A stretch of 64,000 bases of DNA from JBBDIX01 sp050486225. GTDB taxonomy: Bacteria > Actinomycetota > Nitriliruptoria > Nitriliruptorales > Nitriliruptoraceae. Of the stretch, positions 34,751 to 43,497 are shown piece after piece. A program made the translations under genes and the position numbers. Where the stretch lies: NCBI GenBank assembly GCA_050486225.1, contig JBJHCV010000001.1, positions 62,001 through 126,000 on the forward strand, given 5' to 3'. Under the pieces are notes generated by a model. The model had not been told where the DNA came from and made no database searches. It saw only the letters and a program-made list of their open reading frames with translations. The stretch's first letter is position 1. Every line of letters starts with the position of its first letter.

Positions 34751-35920
34751 TCAGTCGTGCGCCCCCGCACCGACGCGTGCTCGGACTGCGTGCTTCCCGC
34801 CACCGGCATGCAGCATCGTCGCGGCGTCACGTACCAGCTTCTCGGCCAGACTTCCACGCAGGAGCCCTTCAGGTTCGTGGATCTCGATCAGCATGTTCGA
34901 CACCTGAGCGCACACCTCGCTGGACTTCACGAATGCCATGCGCTCGAGGTCACCTCCCTCGGGGCGCTTGTTCTGCAACGCCCAGCCCGCATGCCACATC
35001 AGTGCCCGCGTCGCCTCGATCTCCGCCGCCATCCTGGCCAACGCCTCATCGAGGGACTGCTCGGCGGGACCCGGTGCCGCGTTGATCATCGCGACCAGCT
35101 CCTCGTACGCAGCGCGCGCGATCCCGAGCGACTTGGCAGCGGTCTTGGCCTTCGATCCTCCGCCCATGGCACGCATGGTCTCGTGGCCCGCGTTGAGTTC
35201 ACCGAGCATGTCGTCGTTGGGGACCCGGCAGTCCTCCAGGATGATCTCCGCGTTCTGGTTGCAGCGGATCCCGATCTTGTTCTCCGCCTTGCCGGGGGTG
35301 AGACCGGGCGTCCCCTTCGGGATGAGGAACACCGTGCAGCCCTTGTTCCACGTCACGTTCTTGTCGGTCCGTGCGACGATCATGTACATGTCGGCGATGT
35401 TGCCGTTGGTGATCCATCTCTTGGTGCCGTTCAGGATCCACTCGTCACCGTCGCGAACCGCAGACGTGCGGGGCCCGGCCTCGAGGTCGCCGATGTAGAA
35501 GGCGCTCGTGTCGCTGCCCACGGAGGGTTCAGCGGTGGCCCGAGCCGTGAAGTACAGCGGGTTGTTCAGGAAGTCGTCCAGATACCGATCACGCTGCGAC
35601 TCCGTCGTCTGCCGGATGAGCGCCTTGCCCTCTCGCCACGAGTGCTGGAGCGTCATCCCGAACCCGGTGTCGCCGGTGCACAGTTCCTCGAGCACGACGA
35701 TCTCGGTCAGGAGATCGACGTCCAGCCCTCCATACTCGCGCGGCAGCGCCATCTTGCGCAGTCCGAGTTCGTCCGCCCGCTTGAAGAGCGGGAGCGGGTG
35801 GCAGTCCGCTGGATCACGGTGCTGGTCGTACTCGCGACATACCGGGCGCACCTCCTCATACGCGAAGGCCCGCGCCATCTCTCTGAGTTCTTCCTGTTCC
35901 TGGGTGAGCGTGAAGTCCAT
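34751..35920 (-). CDS. Acyl-CoA dehydrogenase family protein
   Basis: Codes for 389 residues from MDFTLTQEQEELREMAR at 35920, with GGAAGG upstream; starting earlier would overlap the preceding gene. Order of family segments: FKRADELGLRKMALPREYGG, DEWILNGTKRWITNGNIAD, ARTDKNVTWNKGCTVFLI, NAEIILEDCRVPNDDMLG and a final EKLVRDAATMLHAGGGK. As in the enzyme at 27175, the catalytic-Glu YEGT segment is missing, and the chain ends soon after. It is the last gene of block B, 35 bases after the other acyl-CoA dehydrogenase, followed by a terminator hairpin. Confidence 0.86.
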   Translation of the reverse strand: MDFTLTQEQEELREMARAFAYEEVRPVCREYDQHRDPADCHPLPLFKRADELGLRKMALPREYGGLDVDLLTEIVVLEELCTGDTGFGMTLQHSWREGKALIRQTTESQRDRYLDDFLNNPLYFTARATAEPSVGSDTSAFYIGDLEAGPRTSAVRDGDEWILNGTKRWITNGNIADMYMIVARTDKNVTWNKGCTVFLIPKGTPGLTPGKAENKIGIRCNQNAEIILEDCRVPNDDMLGELNAGHETMRAMGGGSKAKTAAKSLGIARAAYEELVAMINAAPGPAEQSLDEALARMAAEIEATRALMWHAGWALQNKRPEGGDLERMAFVKSSEVCAQVSNMLIEIHEPEGLLRGSLAEKLVRDAATMLHAGGGKHAVRARVGAGAHD

Positions 35921-35955
35921 GTTGGACACCTTCCTCGCAACCGTCGAGACCGGGA

Positions 35956-37152
35956 TCAGGGGAGCCAGACGCGCGCGTAGCAACCGGTGCCTTCCAGCGA
36001 GCCCGATGCTCCCGCGAGCGTGCGTGCGTCCCGGTAGAGCTTCTCCAGCGGATACTCGGTCGTCACCCCGTAGCCACCGAGCAGTTCGAGCATGTCGAGC
36101 GACACCCGCGTCGCCATGTCGGTCGCCGACTCGCGCAACGCCGCGGCGACGTGCAGGGACGGAAGCCCCTCGGAGATGTGTGTCGCTCCGGCGACGGCCT
36201 GGCGAATCGTCTCGATCGACGCCCGTCCGTCCCAGAGGGTCGCGGCGACGCTCTGGTGTTCGACGATCGGCTTGCCCCCCTGCACACGCGTCAGCGTGTA
36301 GTCGAACGCGTGGTCGTAGGCGCTCGATGCGATCCCGACCGCCATCGCGGCGAGGCGCATGCTCGTGACCACGATCAAGCGCTCGAGAAGTCGCACGGCG
36401 TCCTCGCCGACCAGCAGGCGATCCGACTCGGACAACTGCACGCCGTCGAGGACGAGCCGTGCACGCCGCTCGAGGCGCAGTCCGAGCGTCCGAGCACGAG
36501 GTTCGTTGAGCACGAGCCCATCCGGTCCGACCGCGACCCGGTACGCGGCGAGTCCATCCGACGGCGAGCCGACGAACAACACGAGCGTGTCGCAGTGGTC
36601 CCCGTCGGCCACGAAGTTCAGACGCACGTCCGCGAGGTGCACGGCAGCACCGTCCCAGGTGATCTCGCCTTCCCGCGCCAACTGGTAGCGGCGGGTGCGC
36701 ACCCCGAACTCCGAACCCGGAACGCCGATCGTGCCCTCCGCTCCCGCTTCGGGCTGGACGAAGCCCACCGCCACGTCGCGACCGACGACGTCTCGGATCC
36801 CGGAACTCGCGTCGACGAACCCGGCGAGCACCGTGCGCACCGTGGCCTGCGTCAGCAGGCGGCTGGCGAACCCGGGCGCACCCGCCGCGAGTTCTTCGGC
36901 CACACGGAGCACGACGGGCAGCCCCACTCCGAGACCGCCGAACTCTTCGGGCAGTCCGAGGCGATCCAGGCCCATGTCGAGGGCTCGCTGCACTGCTGGC
37001 TCGAGGTTCGGGTGGGCGTCCGCCTCGCCGGGGTGATCCAGCAGGTCGAGTTCGCGCTCGAGGGGTTCGAGCACCTCACGCCGAAGGCGTTGGGCCCCAT
37101 CCACGATGTGGCGATGCTCCTCACTCCACATGCTCGAGTTCGCGTCATCCAT
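35956..37152 (-). CDS. Acyl-CoA dehydrogenase family protein (divergent)
   Basis: Codes for 398 residues; the ATG at 37152 has AGGA 7 bases upstream and is preferred over a GTG six bases earlier. The family fold is seen from RLGLPEEFGGLGVGLPVVLR and the C-terminal MLELLGGYGVTTEYPLEKLYRD-type helix. An EGT tripeptide (GSLEGTGCYAR) close to the end may hold the catalytic Glu, unlike the other three family members here. The middle domain is poorly conserved. Two adjacent, unequal family members (this and 34751) may form a heteromer, as in steroid and branched-acid catabolism of actinobacteria, but that is inference. Confidence 0.82.
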   Translation of the reverse strand: MDDANSSMWSEEHRHIVDGAQRLRREVLEPLERELDLLDHPGEADAHPNLEPAVQRALDMGLDRLGLPEEFGGLGVGLPVVLRVAEELAAGAPGFASRLLTQATVRTVLAGFVDASSGIRDVVGRDVAVGFVQPEAGAEGTIGVPGSEFGVRTRRYQLAREGEITWDGAAVHLADVRLNFVADGDHCDTLVLFVGSPSDGLAAYRVAVGPDGLVLNEPRARTLGLRLERRARLVLDGVQLSESDRLLVGEDAVRLLERLIVVTSMRLAAMAVGIASSAYDHAFDYTLTRVQGGKPIVEHQSVAATLWDGRASIETIRQAVAGATHISEGLPSLHVAAALRESATDMATRVSLDMLELLGGYGVTTEYPLEKLYRDARTLAGASGSLEGTGCYARVWLP

Positions 37153-37210
37153 CTTCACGTCCTGTCGTCGTCCTCGTCAACGGTTCACACGGTCACCGGT
37201 CCCGCGGCCA

Positions 37211-38317
37211 CTACGTGTCCAGTCGAAGCAGTCGCGCGGGGTTGTCACACAGGATGGCCTCGGCCTCCTGCTGGGTGATGCCCGGGATCGACTCGACGTA
37301 CTCGACGGGACGCCACACGGCCATGCCCTGTGGCCAGTCGGTGCCACTGACGACCCTGTCCACGCCCACGATGTCGATCAGTGTGCGCATGTGGGTGGGG
37401 CTGTGCAGGATCAGGTCGTAGTGGAACCTGCGCAGGTAGTCGCTCGGCCGGCCGACGCCGCGGTCACGGAATGCTCCCCGCGCCTCCTGCTGATAGTCGA
37501 AGCGCCAGATCACCCATGGCAACGCACCCCCGGAGTGCGGCAGGTAGACGTCGAGTTCCGGGAATGCATCGAGCATGCCACTGAGGATCATCGACACGGA
37601 GACGAGCGTGGCCTCGAACGGGTTGCCCAGCGCGTTCATGAGGTCGAGCCCACCCTGGAACAGCCGATCGGGCGCCATCGGATCGATGTTGTGGACCATC
37701 AGTGGATGACCGAGTTCCTCGCACCGCTTCCAGATCGGCCAGAAGGATCGATCGCTGACGTTGAGTCCGTTGACGTGGTGCCCGAGGTTGATGCCCCGAA
37801 GGCCCGGCAGTTCCGATGCGCGCTCCAGTTCCTGCAGGGACAGGTTCACGTCCTGCAGAGGAAGCATGATCTGACCCATGAAGTGATCGGGATGGCGCTG
37901 ATGCAGTTCCGACAGGCCGTCGTTCTGCGCCTGGGAGAGTCTCAGCGCGAACTCAGGCGGCGCCCAGTACACCTTGGGGTGCGTCATGCCGATCGAGTGC
38001 ATGTCGACGCCGCGTTCACGCATTCCTTCAAGTTGCTGGTCCATGTCGGTCATGCGCCGGGGGAAGGGCGACCCGTCGTATGGGTAGTACCCGGCGCCAT
38101 GGCCACCACCGATGGCTCGCAGGGAGTAGCACCCGTCCTCGTCCGGCCCCAGCACCTCGGCGTTGTTGTCTCCACCCTCGGCGACGGCAAGGTCCACGAA
38201 CTCCTGGGCGAACGCGTGGGTGTGCGCGTCGATGATGGGCTTGCTGTACGAGAAGCGCGCCGGGATCGCGCGTTCGCGCAGGTCCGGTCGCGGATAGGGA
38301 ACGTCGGGCGTCGACAT
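37211..38317 (-). CDS. Amidohydrolase-related (ACMSD-type) metal-dependent hydrolase or decarboxylase
   Basis: Codes for 368 residues from the ATG at 38317; an upstream frame overlaps the hydrolase gene. Amidohydrolase-2 signature residues are His32 and His34 (IDAHTHAF), His209 (LMVHNIDP), His261 (LPHSGGALP) and Asp327 (SGTDWPQG). This set is typical of the ACMSD / gamma-resorcylate decarboxylase / 2-pyrone-dicarboxylate lactonase group, with one divalent metal. It therefore probably decarboxylates or opens a carboxylated ring or lactone. It lies 35 bases after a GPNRG alpha/beta protein and 58 before an acyl-CoA dehydrogenase within block B. Confidence 0.9.
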   Translation of the reverse strand: MSTPDVPYPRPDLRERAIPARFSYSKPIIDAHTHAFAQEFVDLAVAEGGDNNAEVLGPDEDGCYSLRAIGGGHGAGYYPYDGSPFPRRMTDMDQQLEGMRERGVDMHSIGMTHPKVYWAPPEFALRLSQAQNDGLSELHQRHPDHFMGQIMLPLQDVNLSLQELERASELPGLRGINLGHHVNGLNVSDRSFWPIWKRCEELGHPLMVHNIDPMAPDRLFQGGLDLMNALGNPFEATLVSVSMILSGMLDAFPELDVYLPHSGGALPWVIWRFDYQQEARGAFRDRGVGRPSDYLRRFHYDLILHSPTHMRTLIDIVGVDRVVSGTDWPQGMAVWRPVEYVESIPGITQQEAEAILCDNPARLLRLDT

Positions 38318-38352
38318 GCGAAGGCTCCTGTGGTCCGTTGGGTGTCTGCCGG

Positions 38353-39429
38353 TCAGGCAGCGAACGTCTCTGCGAAGAAGTCGGCGAGCAGGGGGCGGAT
38401 CAGGTAGGGCACGTTGTTGCCGTTGCGCTGAGCTCCCTTGACGACCTCCCACGCCTTCGGGCCCGACAACTCCTCGAAGAGTCGTCTGGATCCCTCGAAC
38501 TGACGACCGGCATCCTGGTCGCCCGCGACGATCAGCGAGGGGCAGGAGATGCGTTGTGCGTCCCCGTCGAAGGTGAGATCCGTGGCCCGGAGGCGTTCCT
38601 TCAGGTCCTCCTCCGAGTCGAGGTGGAACAGGTGGAGGAAGAACGCAAGTTCGTAGTCGGTGCTCCAGTCGATGTCCCGGCGGTCGTACCCGGGGCTCAC
38701 GACGGCCAGGGCACGGATCCGCGGCTCGTGCGCCGCCGCCTTCGCTGCCGCGTGCCCACCACGATTGGGGCCGGTCGCACCGATGCGGGAGGCGTCGACG
38801 TCGTCGCGACCTTCGAGCAGGTCGATCCAGAGGGCGACGAGTTCACTCTGGTCCCCGTTCATCGGGAAGTGCTCGAGCGTCTCGCCACGGCCCAGTCCGT
38901 CCCACGACAGGGTCGCGATCCCACGTTCGAGGAACTCAGGGGTCCTGCGCTGGTTCTCCTCCTTCGTGCCCTCGAAGCCGCTGAAGAACATCGCGACCGG
39001 CGGCGGGGCGGCGACGTCGGGGATCCGCAGGTAGCCGCGGACGGGCACTCCGTGGTACTCGACGTGGACAGGGATCGCCGGGGGTCTCACGTGAGGGGCT
39101 GCACGCTCGAATGCCTCCACGCCACGACGCTCGGCTGCCTGCATCTGGTCGGTGTCCGAGATGAAGTACATCCCACCGAAGTGGTACAGGCGCGCCGCCA
39201 GTTCCCACAGGCCCGCCGCGGTCAGGGTGCGCCCCCGGTCGAACGCCTCGGTCGCGGCCTCATCGATGCGATCAGCCTCGACGCACCAGGCGGCACACCA
39301 CTGGTCCCACGTGGTGATCACTGCGCGGAGACGCTGGATGATGTTCCAGTCCACGCCTGCGGCGATGAACCTCGGTTCCCATCGCTTCCACACGGATTCC
39401 GGGTCGGGTGGCTTCACCGTGGTCGACAC
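38353..39429 (-). CDS. Alpha/beta-hydrolase-fold protein, nucleophile Ser replaced by Asn and His by Arg
   Basis: Codes for 358 residues from a GTG at 39429, chosen for the strong AGGAGGAG 6 bases upstream. It aligns without gaps over most of its length to the protein at 6632: cap with YHFGGMYFI, core with FFSGFEGTKEE, WDGLGRGETLEH and VSPGYDRRD. At the nucleophile elbow it reads IGATGPNRGGH (Asn222), the acid Asp306 is kept (AGDQDAGRQ), and the catalytic His is Arg335 (KGAQRNGNN). It therefore has neither nucleophile nor general base of a normal hydrolase. The gene is intact and has strong translation signals, so a real, different function is likely. Confidence 0.85.
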   Translation of the reverse strand: MSTTVKPPDPESVWKRWEPRFIAAGVDWNIIQRLRAVITTWDQWCAAWCVEADRIDEAATEAFDRGRTLTAAGLWELAARLYHFGGMYFISDTDQMQAAERRGVEAFERAAPHVRPPAIPVHVEYHGVPVRGYLRIPDVAAPPPVAMFFSGFEGTKEENQRRTPEFLERGIATLSWDGLGRGETLEHFPMNGDQSELVALWIDLLEGRDDVDASRIGATGPNRGGHAAAKAAAHEPRIRALAVVSPGYDRRDIDWSTDYELAFFLHLFHLDSEEDLKERLRATDLTFDGDAQRISCPSLIVAGDQDAGRQFEGSRRLFEELSGPKAWEVVKGAQRNGNNVPYLIRPLLADFFAETFAA

Positions 39430-39555
39430 GAACGCTCCTCCTGCTCTCGGACGACCGCGACGATCGCCCGTTGCCTGCCCATCCTCAGACGAGTCGAGAC
39501 CCAGACACGGTCCCATGCACCGACCGCGGGCTCCGCACGCGGCCTCGCGCGCTGG

Positions 39556-40650
39556 TCACGCGCCGAGGCGACGCGCGAGGAAGTCCGCCATCAGGGGTCG
39601 GATCTTGAACGGGACGTTGTTCCCGTTCCGCTCCGCATCCTCGATCACGGTCCACTCCTTGTGGCCCTGCAACTCGTCGAACAGTCGCTTCGAACCCTCG
39701 AACTGGCGTCCCTCGTCGCGCCCGCCGGCAATCAGGCAGACGTCGGCCCCGATTCGTTCGACGTCACCTTCGAGGCACAGGTCCGGTTGGTTGATCCGGT
39801 CGACGAGTTCGTCGATCGAGGTGAGGTGGAACAGGGACATCTCGAACGCGACCTGGTACAGGTCGTCGAGGTCGGTCCCGCGCCGGTCGTAGCCGGGACT
39901 CGTCGCCGCGATGGCACGGAGTCGCGGCTCTGAGGCCGCTGCCTTCAGCGCCACGAACGCACCACGGTTCGGGCCCACCGCACCGACGTTGTCGAGGTCG
40001 AGTCGGAACTCCGGGTGCTCGGCGAGGGCGTCGAGGAGCGCTGTGGTCGCAGGCCCGTAGTCCCCGTTCATGGGGATGTGGTGCAGTGCCTCACCACGCC
40101 CGGGGCCGTCCCAGCTGACCGTCGCGAGCCCCCGCGCGTGGAGTTCGCGGACACGTCCCTCACTCTCCTCCTTGGTCCCCTCGAACCCGTTGTAGAGGAG
40201 CACGACGGGCGCCGGCCGGTCGTCGGTCCGTGGGTTGCGCACGATCGCCGGCATCACGCCACCCTCGAATGGGACCTCGACTCTCGTTCCCGGGGCCGGG
40301 AGCAGTGGCGACGCGAGGCGGTAGGCCTCCACTCGCCTGCGTTCGGCCTCGTCGAACTGCTCCATGTCCCAGATGTAGTACATGCCCCCGAACTGGTACT
40401 GGAGCGACGCCCGTGCCCACGACTCTCCGGCCGTCAGCAGGTCACCACGGTCGGCCGCCTCCTGGGCGAACTCCCAAAGGTCGTCGCCCACCGCGCACCA
40501 CCGCTGGCACCACTCGTCCCACGTCGAGATCTCACCGTGGAGCTTCTGGAGGATGTTGAAGTCGACCCCGGCCGCGGCAAATCGCGGCTCCCAGCGCTTC
40601 CACATCCACTCGATGGTCGGTGGCTCAACCGTCCTGCCGTCGATCTCCAA
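39556..40650 (-). CDS. Alpha/beta-hydrolase-fold protein, nucleophile Ser replaced by Asn and His by Arg
   Basis: Codes for 364 residues from a TTG at 40650. This rare start is chosen because a perfect AGGAGG lies 6 bases before it and the next Met falls inside the conserved WMWKRWEPRF. Third member of the GPNRG group: elbow VGAVGPNRGAF (Asn228), acid Asp312 (AGGRDEGRQ) and Arg341 in place of His (DAERNGNN). The cap has QFGGMYYI and the core LLYNGFEGTKEE and WDGPGRGEALHH. It is more diverged than the pair 6632/38353. It sits between MmgE/PrpD and the second GPNRG gene, so the two may form a heteromer. Confidence 0.85.
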   Translation of the reverse strand: MEIDGRTVEPPTIEWMWKRWEPRFAAAGVDFNILQKLHGEISTWDEWCQRWCAVGDDLWEFAQEAADRGDLLTAGESWARASLQYQFGGMYYIWDMEQFDEAERRRVEAYRLASPLLPAPGTRVEVPFEGGVMPAIVRNPRTDDRPAPVVLLYNGFEGTKEESEGRVRELHARGLATVSWDGPGRGEALHHIPMNGDYGPATTALLDALAEHPEFRLDLDNVGAVGPNRGAFVALKAAASEPRLRAIAATSPGYDRRGTDLDDLYQVAFEMSLFHLTSIDELVDRINQPDLCLEGDVERIGADVCLIAGGRDEGRQFEGSKRLFDELQGHKEWTVIEDAERNGNNVPFKIRPLMADFLARRLGA

Positions 40651-40720
40651 CGTGATCCTCCTGCGGTTGTCGGTCCGGGTTGGTGCCGTACGTGTCGACG
40701 GCGGGCGATTCGGGTTCAGC

Positions 40721-42079
40721 TCACGGACACACGTGGTCGACGAGTCCGCGAACGCTGGGCGCGGCATCCATGCCGTGCAGCGCCGCGAGCGCCGCATCGA
40801 CCTGCCCCGCGTCGAGGCTGAGTGTCGCGCACGTGCGGAACTTGCTGTCGACCTGTTCATCGGTGAGGGGCCACTCCGGACTGCCCCGGTGGTGGGTGAC
40901 CGACTCCTCGTGGACCGTGCCATCACGCATCGTCACGGTCAGGGGCATCCGCCGTCGCTGGGCCATGTCCCAGTCGGGGTGCTCGACGAGGTTGACCCTG
41001 GCGAGCATGTCTCGGAACTCGGGGCGGCTGGCGGCCTCGTCGGAGAAGGACTCGATGGTGAGATCTCCGTCGAGGGCAACCGAGGCGACGGTGTAGTCCA
41101 GACTGAACTTGCCACGAAACCCACGCTCCGGTGAACGGAACCGCAGGGTGTGGAAGACATCGGGATGGACGTCGAGCCTGAGCTCCACGACGTCCCCGGC
41201 CCGGTACGAGTCCTTCGAGGAGATGGCGACCATGGCGTCGACCGCTCGCAACGTGCTCGTGCACGCGGGATACGGCTTGAGGGCGAGCCCGGGGTCGACG
41301 ATCGACCACCGGTCCCCCAACTCCTCCGCGACACCCCCGAAGTCGAAGTTCCCCTGACCGTGCACGGCGGAGAACAGTCCGTAGTCACCACTGATGCCGC
41401 GCTCGTCGCCCCAGAATCCGCGTTCCGCGAGGAGGCTCGCGGTGATGCCGGCGCGCGCTGCGTTTCCAGCGTTGACACCCTTTGCCCACGTGCCGAACTG
41501 CTGCGACAGTCCGCAGGATCCCGCTGCCGCGATGCCGAATGCAACGATCATCTGGTCGACGTCGAGCCCCATGAGGCGGCCAGCCACGGCTGCGGCGGCC
41601 GGGGCCCCGTAGATCGACGTCGGGTGGTAGCCGCGGCTGCGCAGCACCGGTTCGTATGGCCGGCCACTCGCCGCGAGTCGCTCGAACACCTCGTAGCCGA
41701 GGACGAGCGCCCCCACGAGTTGGCGCCCACTGGCATCGAGGTGCTCACCGACCGCGAGCGCCACCGGCCACAGGCACGCGGTCGGGTGGGAGAATCCACG
41801 ATCGTCGAAGTCGATGAGGTGAGCGAGTGAGCCGTTGGTGAAGGCCGCCTGGACGGTCGAGGTGGCGACACCACGACCGACGACGCGCGCCTGGCCCGCT
41901 CCCGCGAGGTCTCCAGCGAGGTCCGCGAGGATCCGGCCGGGCTCCTGGGCAGCCGACGCGAGCATCACACCGGTGCAGTCGAGTGCCTGCCTGCGCGCGG
42001 CGGCCCGGGCATCATCCGGGATCTCGTCGTCCTCGATGCCCGCAACGAGTTCGGCCAGGACCACCTCGGGAACGTTCAC
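40721..42079 (-). CDS. MmgE/PrpD family protein
   Basis: Codes for 452 residues from a GTG at 42079, with GAGGGG 5 bases upstream. Family hallmarks are RRQALDCTGVMLASA, the active-site region HLIDFDDRGFSHPTA, GYHPTSIYGAPAAAA and LKPYPACTSTLRAVDA. Members dehydrate, decarboxylate or isomerise polycarboxylic acids without cofactor. This copy and those at 10026 and 51071 are clearly of one family but well diverged, so they probably act on different substrates. It follows the block B ABC ATPase by 158 bases that contain a hairpin, and precedes two GPNRG genes. Confidence 0.88.
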   Translation of the reverse strand: MNVPEVVLAELVAGIEDDEIPDDARAAARRQALDCTGVMLASAAQEPGRILADLAGDLAGAGQARVVGRGVATSTVQAAFTNGSLAHLIDFDDRGFSHPTACLWPVALAVGEHLDASGRQLVGALVLGYEVFERLAASGRPYEPVLRSRGYHPTSIYGAPAAAAVAGRLMGLDVDQMIVAFGIAAAGSCGLSQQFGTWAKGVNAGNAARAGITASLLAERGFWGDERGISGDYGLFSAVHGQGNFDFGGVAEELGDRWSIVDPGLALKPYPACTSTLRAVDAMVAISSKDSYRAGDVVELRLDVHPDVFHTLRFRSPERGFRGKFSLDYTVASVALDGDLTIESFSDEAASRPEFRDMLARVNLVEHPDWDMAQRRRMPLTVTMRDGTVHEESVTHHRGSPEWPLTDEQVDSKFRTCATLSLDAGQVDAALAALHGMDAAPSVRGLVDHVCP

Positions 42080-42107
42080 GTTCGCCCCTCATCGTCACGC
42101 ACGGTTC

Positions 42108-42130
42108 GTCACGCTCCTCGTGAGCGTGAC
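42108..42130 (-). terminator. Hairpin downstream of the block B ATPase gene (possible terminator)
   Basis: GTCACGCTC (42108-42116) and GAGCGTGAC (42122-42130) pair perfectly over 9 bases with a 5-base loop. It lies between the ATPase stop and the MmgE/PrpD start, the same place as the weaker hairpin at 13691 in block A. Confidence 0.45.
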
Positions 42131-42237
42131 CGAGCAGGAGGACCGAGCAGTGCTGGTCCGGTGCCCTGCGTCGTCCGCCCGACGTCCCGTTCCGACGCGG
42201 GTCCCGAAGTGATGACGACGACCTGATCCGACGCGGG

Positions 42238-43449
42238 TCACTGGGTCGAGGCCATCGATCCGACCGAGGCCGCGTCATCGTCGTCATGCGATGCCGGCGT
42301 GGCAACGCCATGCGACTCAGAGACGACCACGATCTCGTCCTCCGGGAGTCCAACGTCGACGACTGACTGCCTCGCGACGTCACGTCCGAGGGCACTGCTG
42401 CGAACGAGCAGTTCGAAACCGTCGCCGAGTTCCAGGTGGTACTGGACGGTCTCACCGAGGAACATCACCTGGGACACGGTCGCCGAAAGGCTCTGAGGGC
42501 GTGTCGACCCATCGTGCGGCTGGATCCTCGCAGCCTCGTACCGCACGGCAAGGGTCACCTTCGCGCCGGCAGGCAGCCCTTCCGGCCAGGGCGCCCGGAT
42601 GGTCGAACCGCCGTTGGCACTGACGCGATACTCGGCCATTCCATCTGCTGGCGCGACGTCGGTGCGCACGGCGGGGATGAAGTTGGTGTTGCCCAGGAAC
42701 TCCGCCACGAACTGGCTCGTGGGACGTCGGTAGATCTCCTGTGGACGGTCCTCCTGCAGGATGACGCCATCACGCATGACGGCGACGCGATTCGACATGC
42801 TCAGCGCCTCCATCTGGTCGTGGGTCACGTACAGCGTCGTGATCCCGAGTCGACGTTGGAGACGACGGAGTTCGGCACGCATGGACTCGCGGAGCTTGGC
42901 GTCGAGGTTCGACAACGGCTCGTCGAGCAGGAGCAGCTTCGGTCTCGCGACGAGTGCGCGAGCAAACGCGAGGCGCTGCTGCTGGCCCCCAGACAGCTGC
43001 GTCGCCATGCGCTTCTCGTACCCACCGAGCTCGACGGCGACCAGAGCTTCCTCCACACGCTTCCTGATCTCCTTGCGGTCGAGTCTCGGACGCTCGATCT
43101 CGAGAGGAAACGAGACGTTCTTGAACACCGTCATGTGCGGCCAGATGGCGTAGCTCTGGAACACCATCCCCAGCTTTCGCTGGTGAGGTGGGAGTTCGAT
43201 GCCCTGTGCGGGAGCACTGAGGATCCTGTCTCCGAGCCGAATCGTTCCCTCATGGATCGACTCGAGACCGGCAACGCTTCGGAGTGTCGTCGTCTTGCCA
43301 CAGCCCGACGGCCCCAGCAGGGTGTAGAACTCGCCGGCCTGGATCGTGAACGTCACCCCGTCGACGGCCTTGACCTGCTTCCCGTCGTCGTCGCGGTAGT
43401 ACTTGCGGATCTGCTCGACGTGCAGGACCCGGTCATTGCTCTCGGTCAT
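42238..43449 (-). CDS. ABC transporter ATP-binding protein (ferric/polyamine/thiamine-type importer)
   Basis: A 403-residue nucleotide-binding subunit. Walker A is GPSGCGKTT, the signature LSGGQQQR, Walker B LLLLDEPLSNLD and the switch TLYVTHDQMEAL; a TOBE-like C-terminal domain follows (about 290-385). It is a paralog of the ATPase at 13815, sharing order of neighbours as well as sequence. It drives the permease encoded 48 bases upstream. The acidic tail (HDDDDAASVGS) is unusual but has no known meaning. Confidence 0.95.
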   Translation of the reverse strand: MTESNDRVLHVEQIRKYYRDDDGKQVKAVDGVTFTIQAGEFYTLLGPSGCGKTTTLRSVAGLESIHEGTIRLGDRILSAPAQGIELPPHQRKLGMVFQSYAIWPHMTVFKNVSFPLEIERPRLDRKEIRKRVEEALVAVELGGYEKRMATQLSGGQQQRLAFARALVARPKLLLLDEPLSNLDAKLRESMRAELRRLQRRLGITTLYVTHDQMEALSMSNRVAVMRDGVILQEDRPQEIYRRPTSQFVAEFLGNTNFIPAVRTDVAPADGMAEYRVSANGGSTIRAPWPEGLPAGAKVTLAVRYEAARIQPHDGSTRPQSLSATVSQVMFLGETVQYHLELGDGFELLVRSSALGRDVARQSVVDVGLPEDEIVVVSESHGVATPASHDDDDAASVGSMASTQ

Positions 43450-43497
43450 CGATCCACCTCGTAGTCGTCTCGTCGTGCACGTGTCGACACCACGGTC

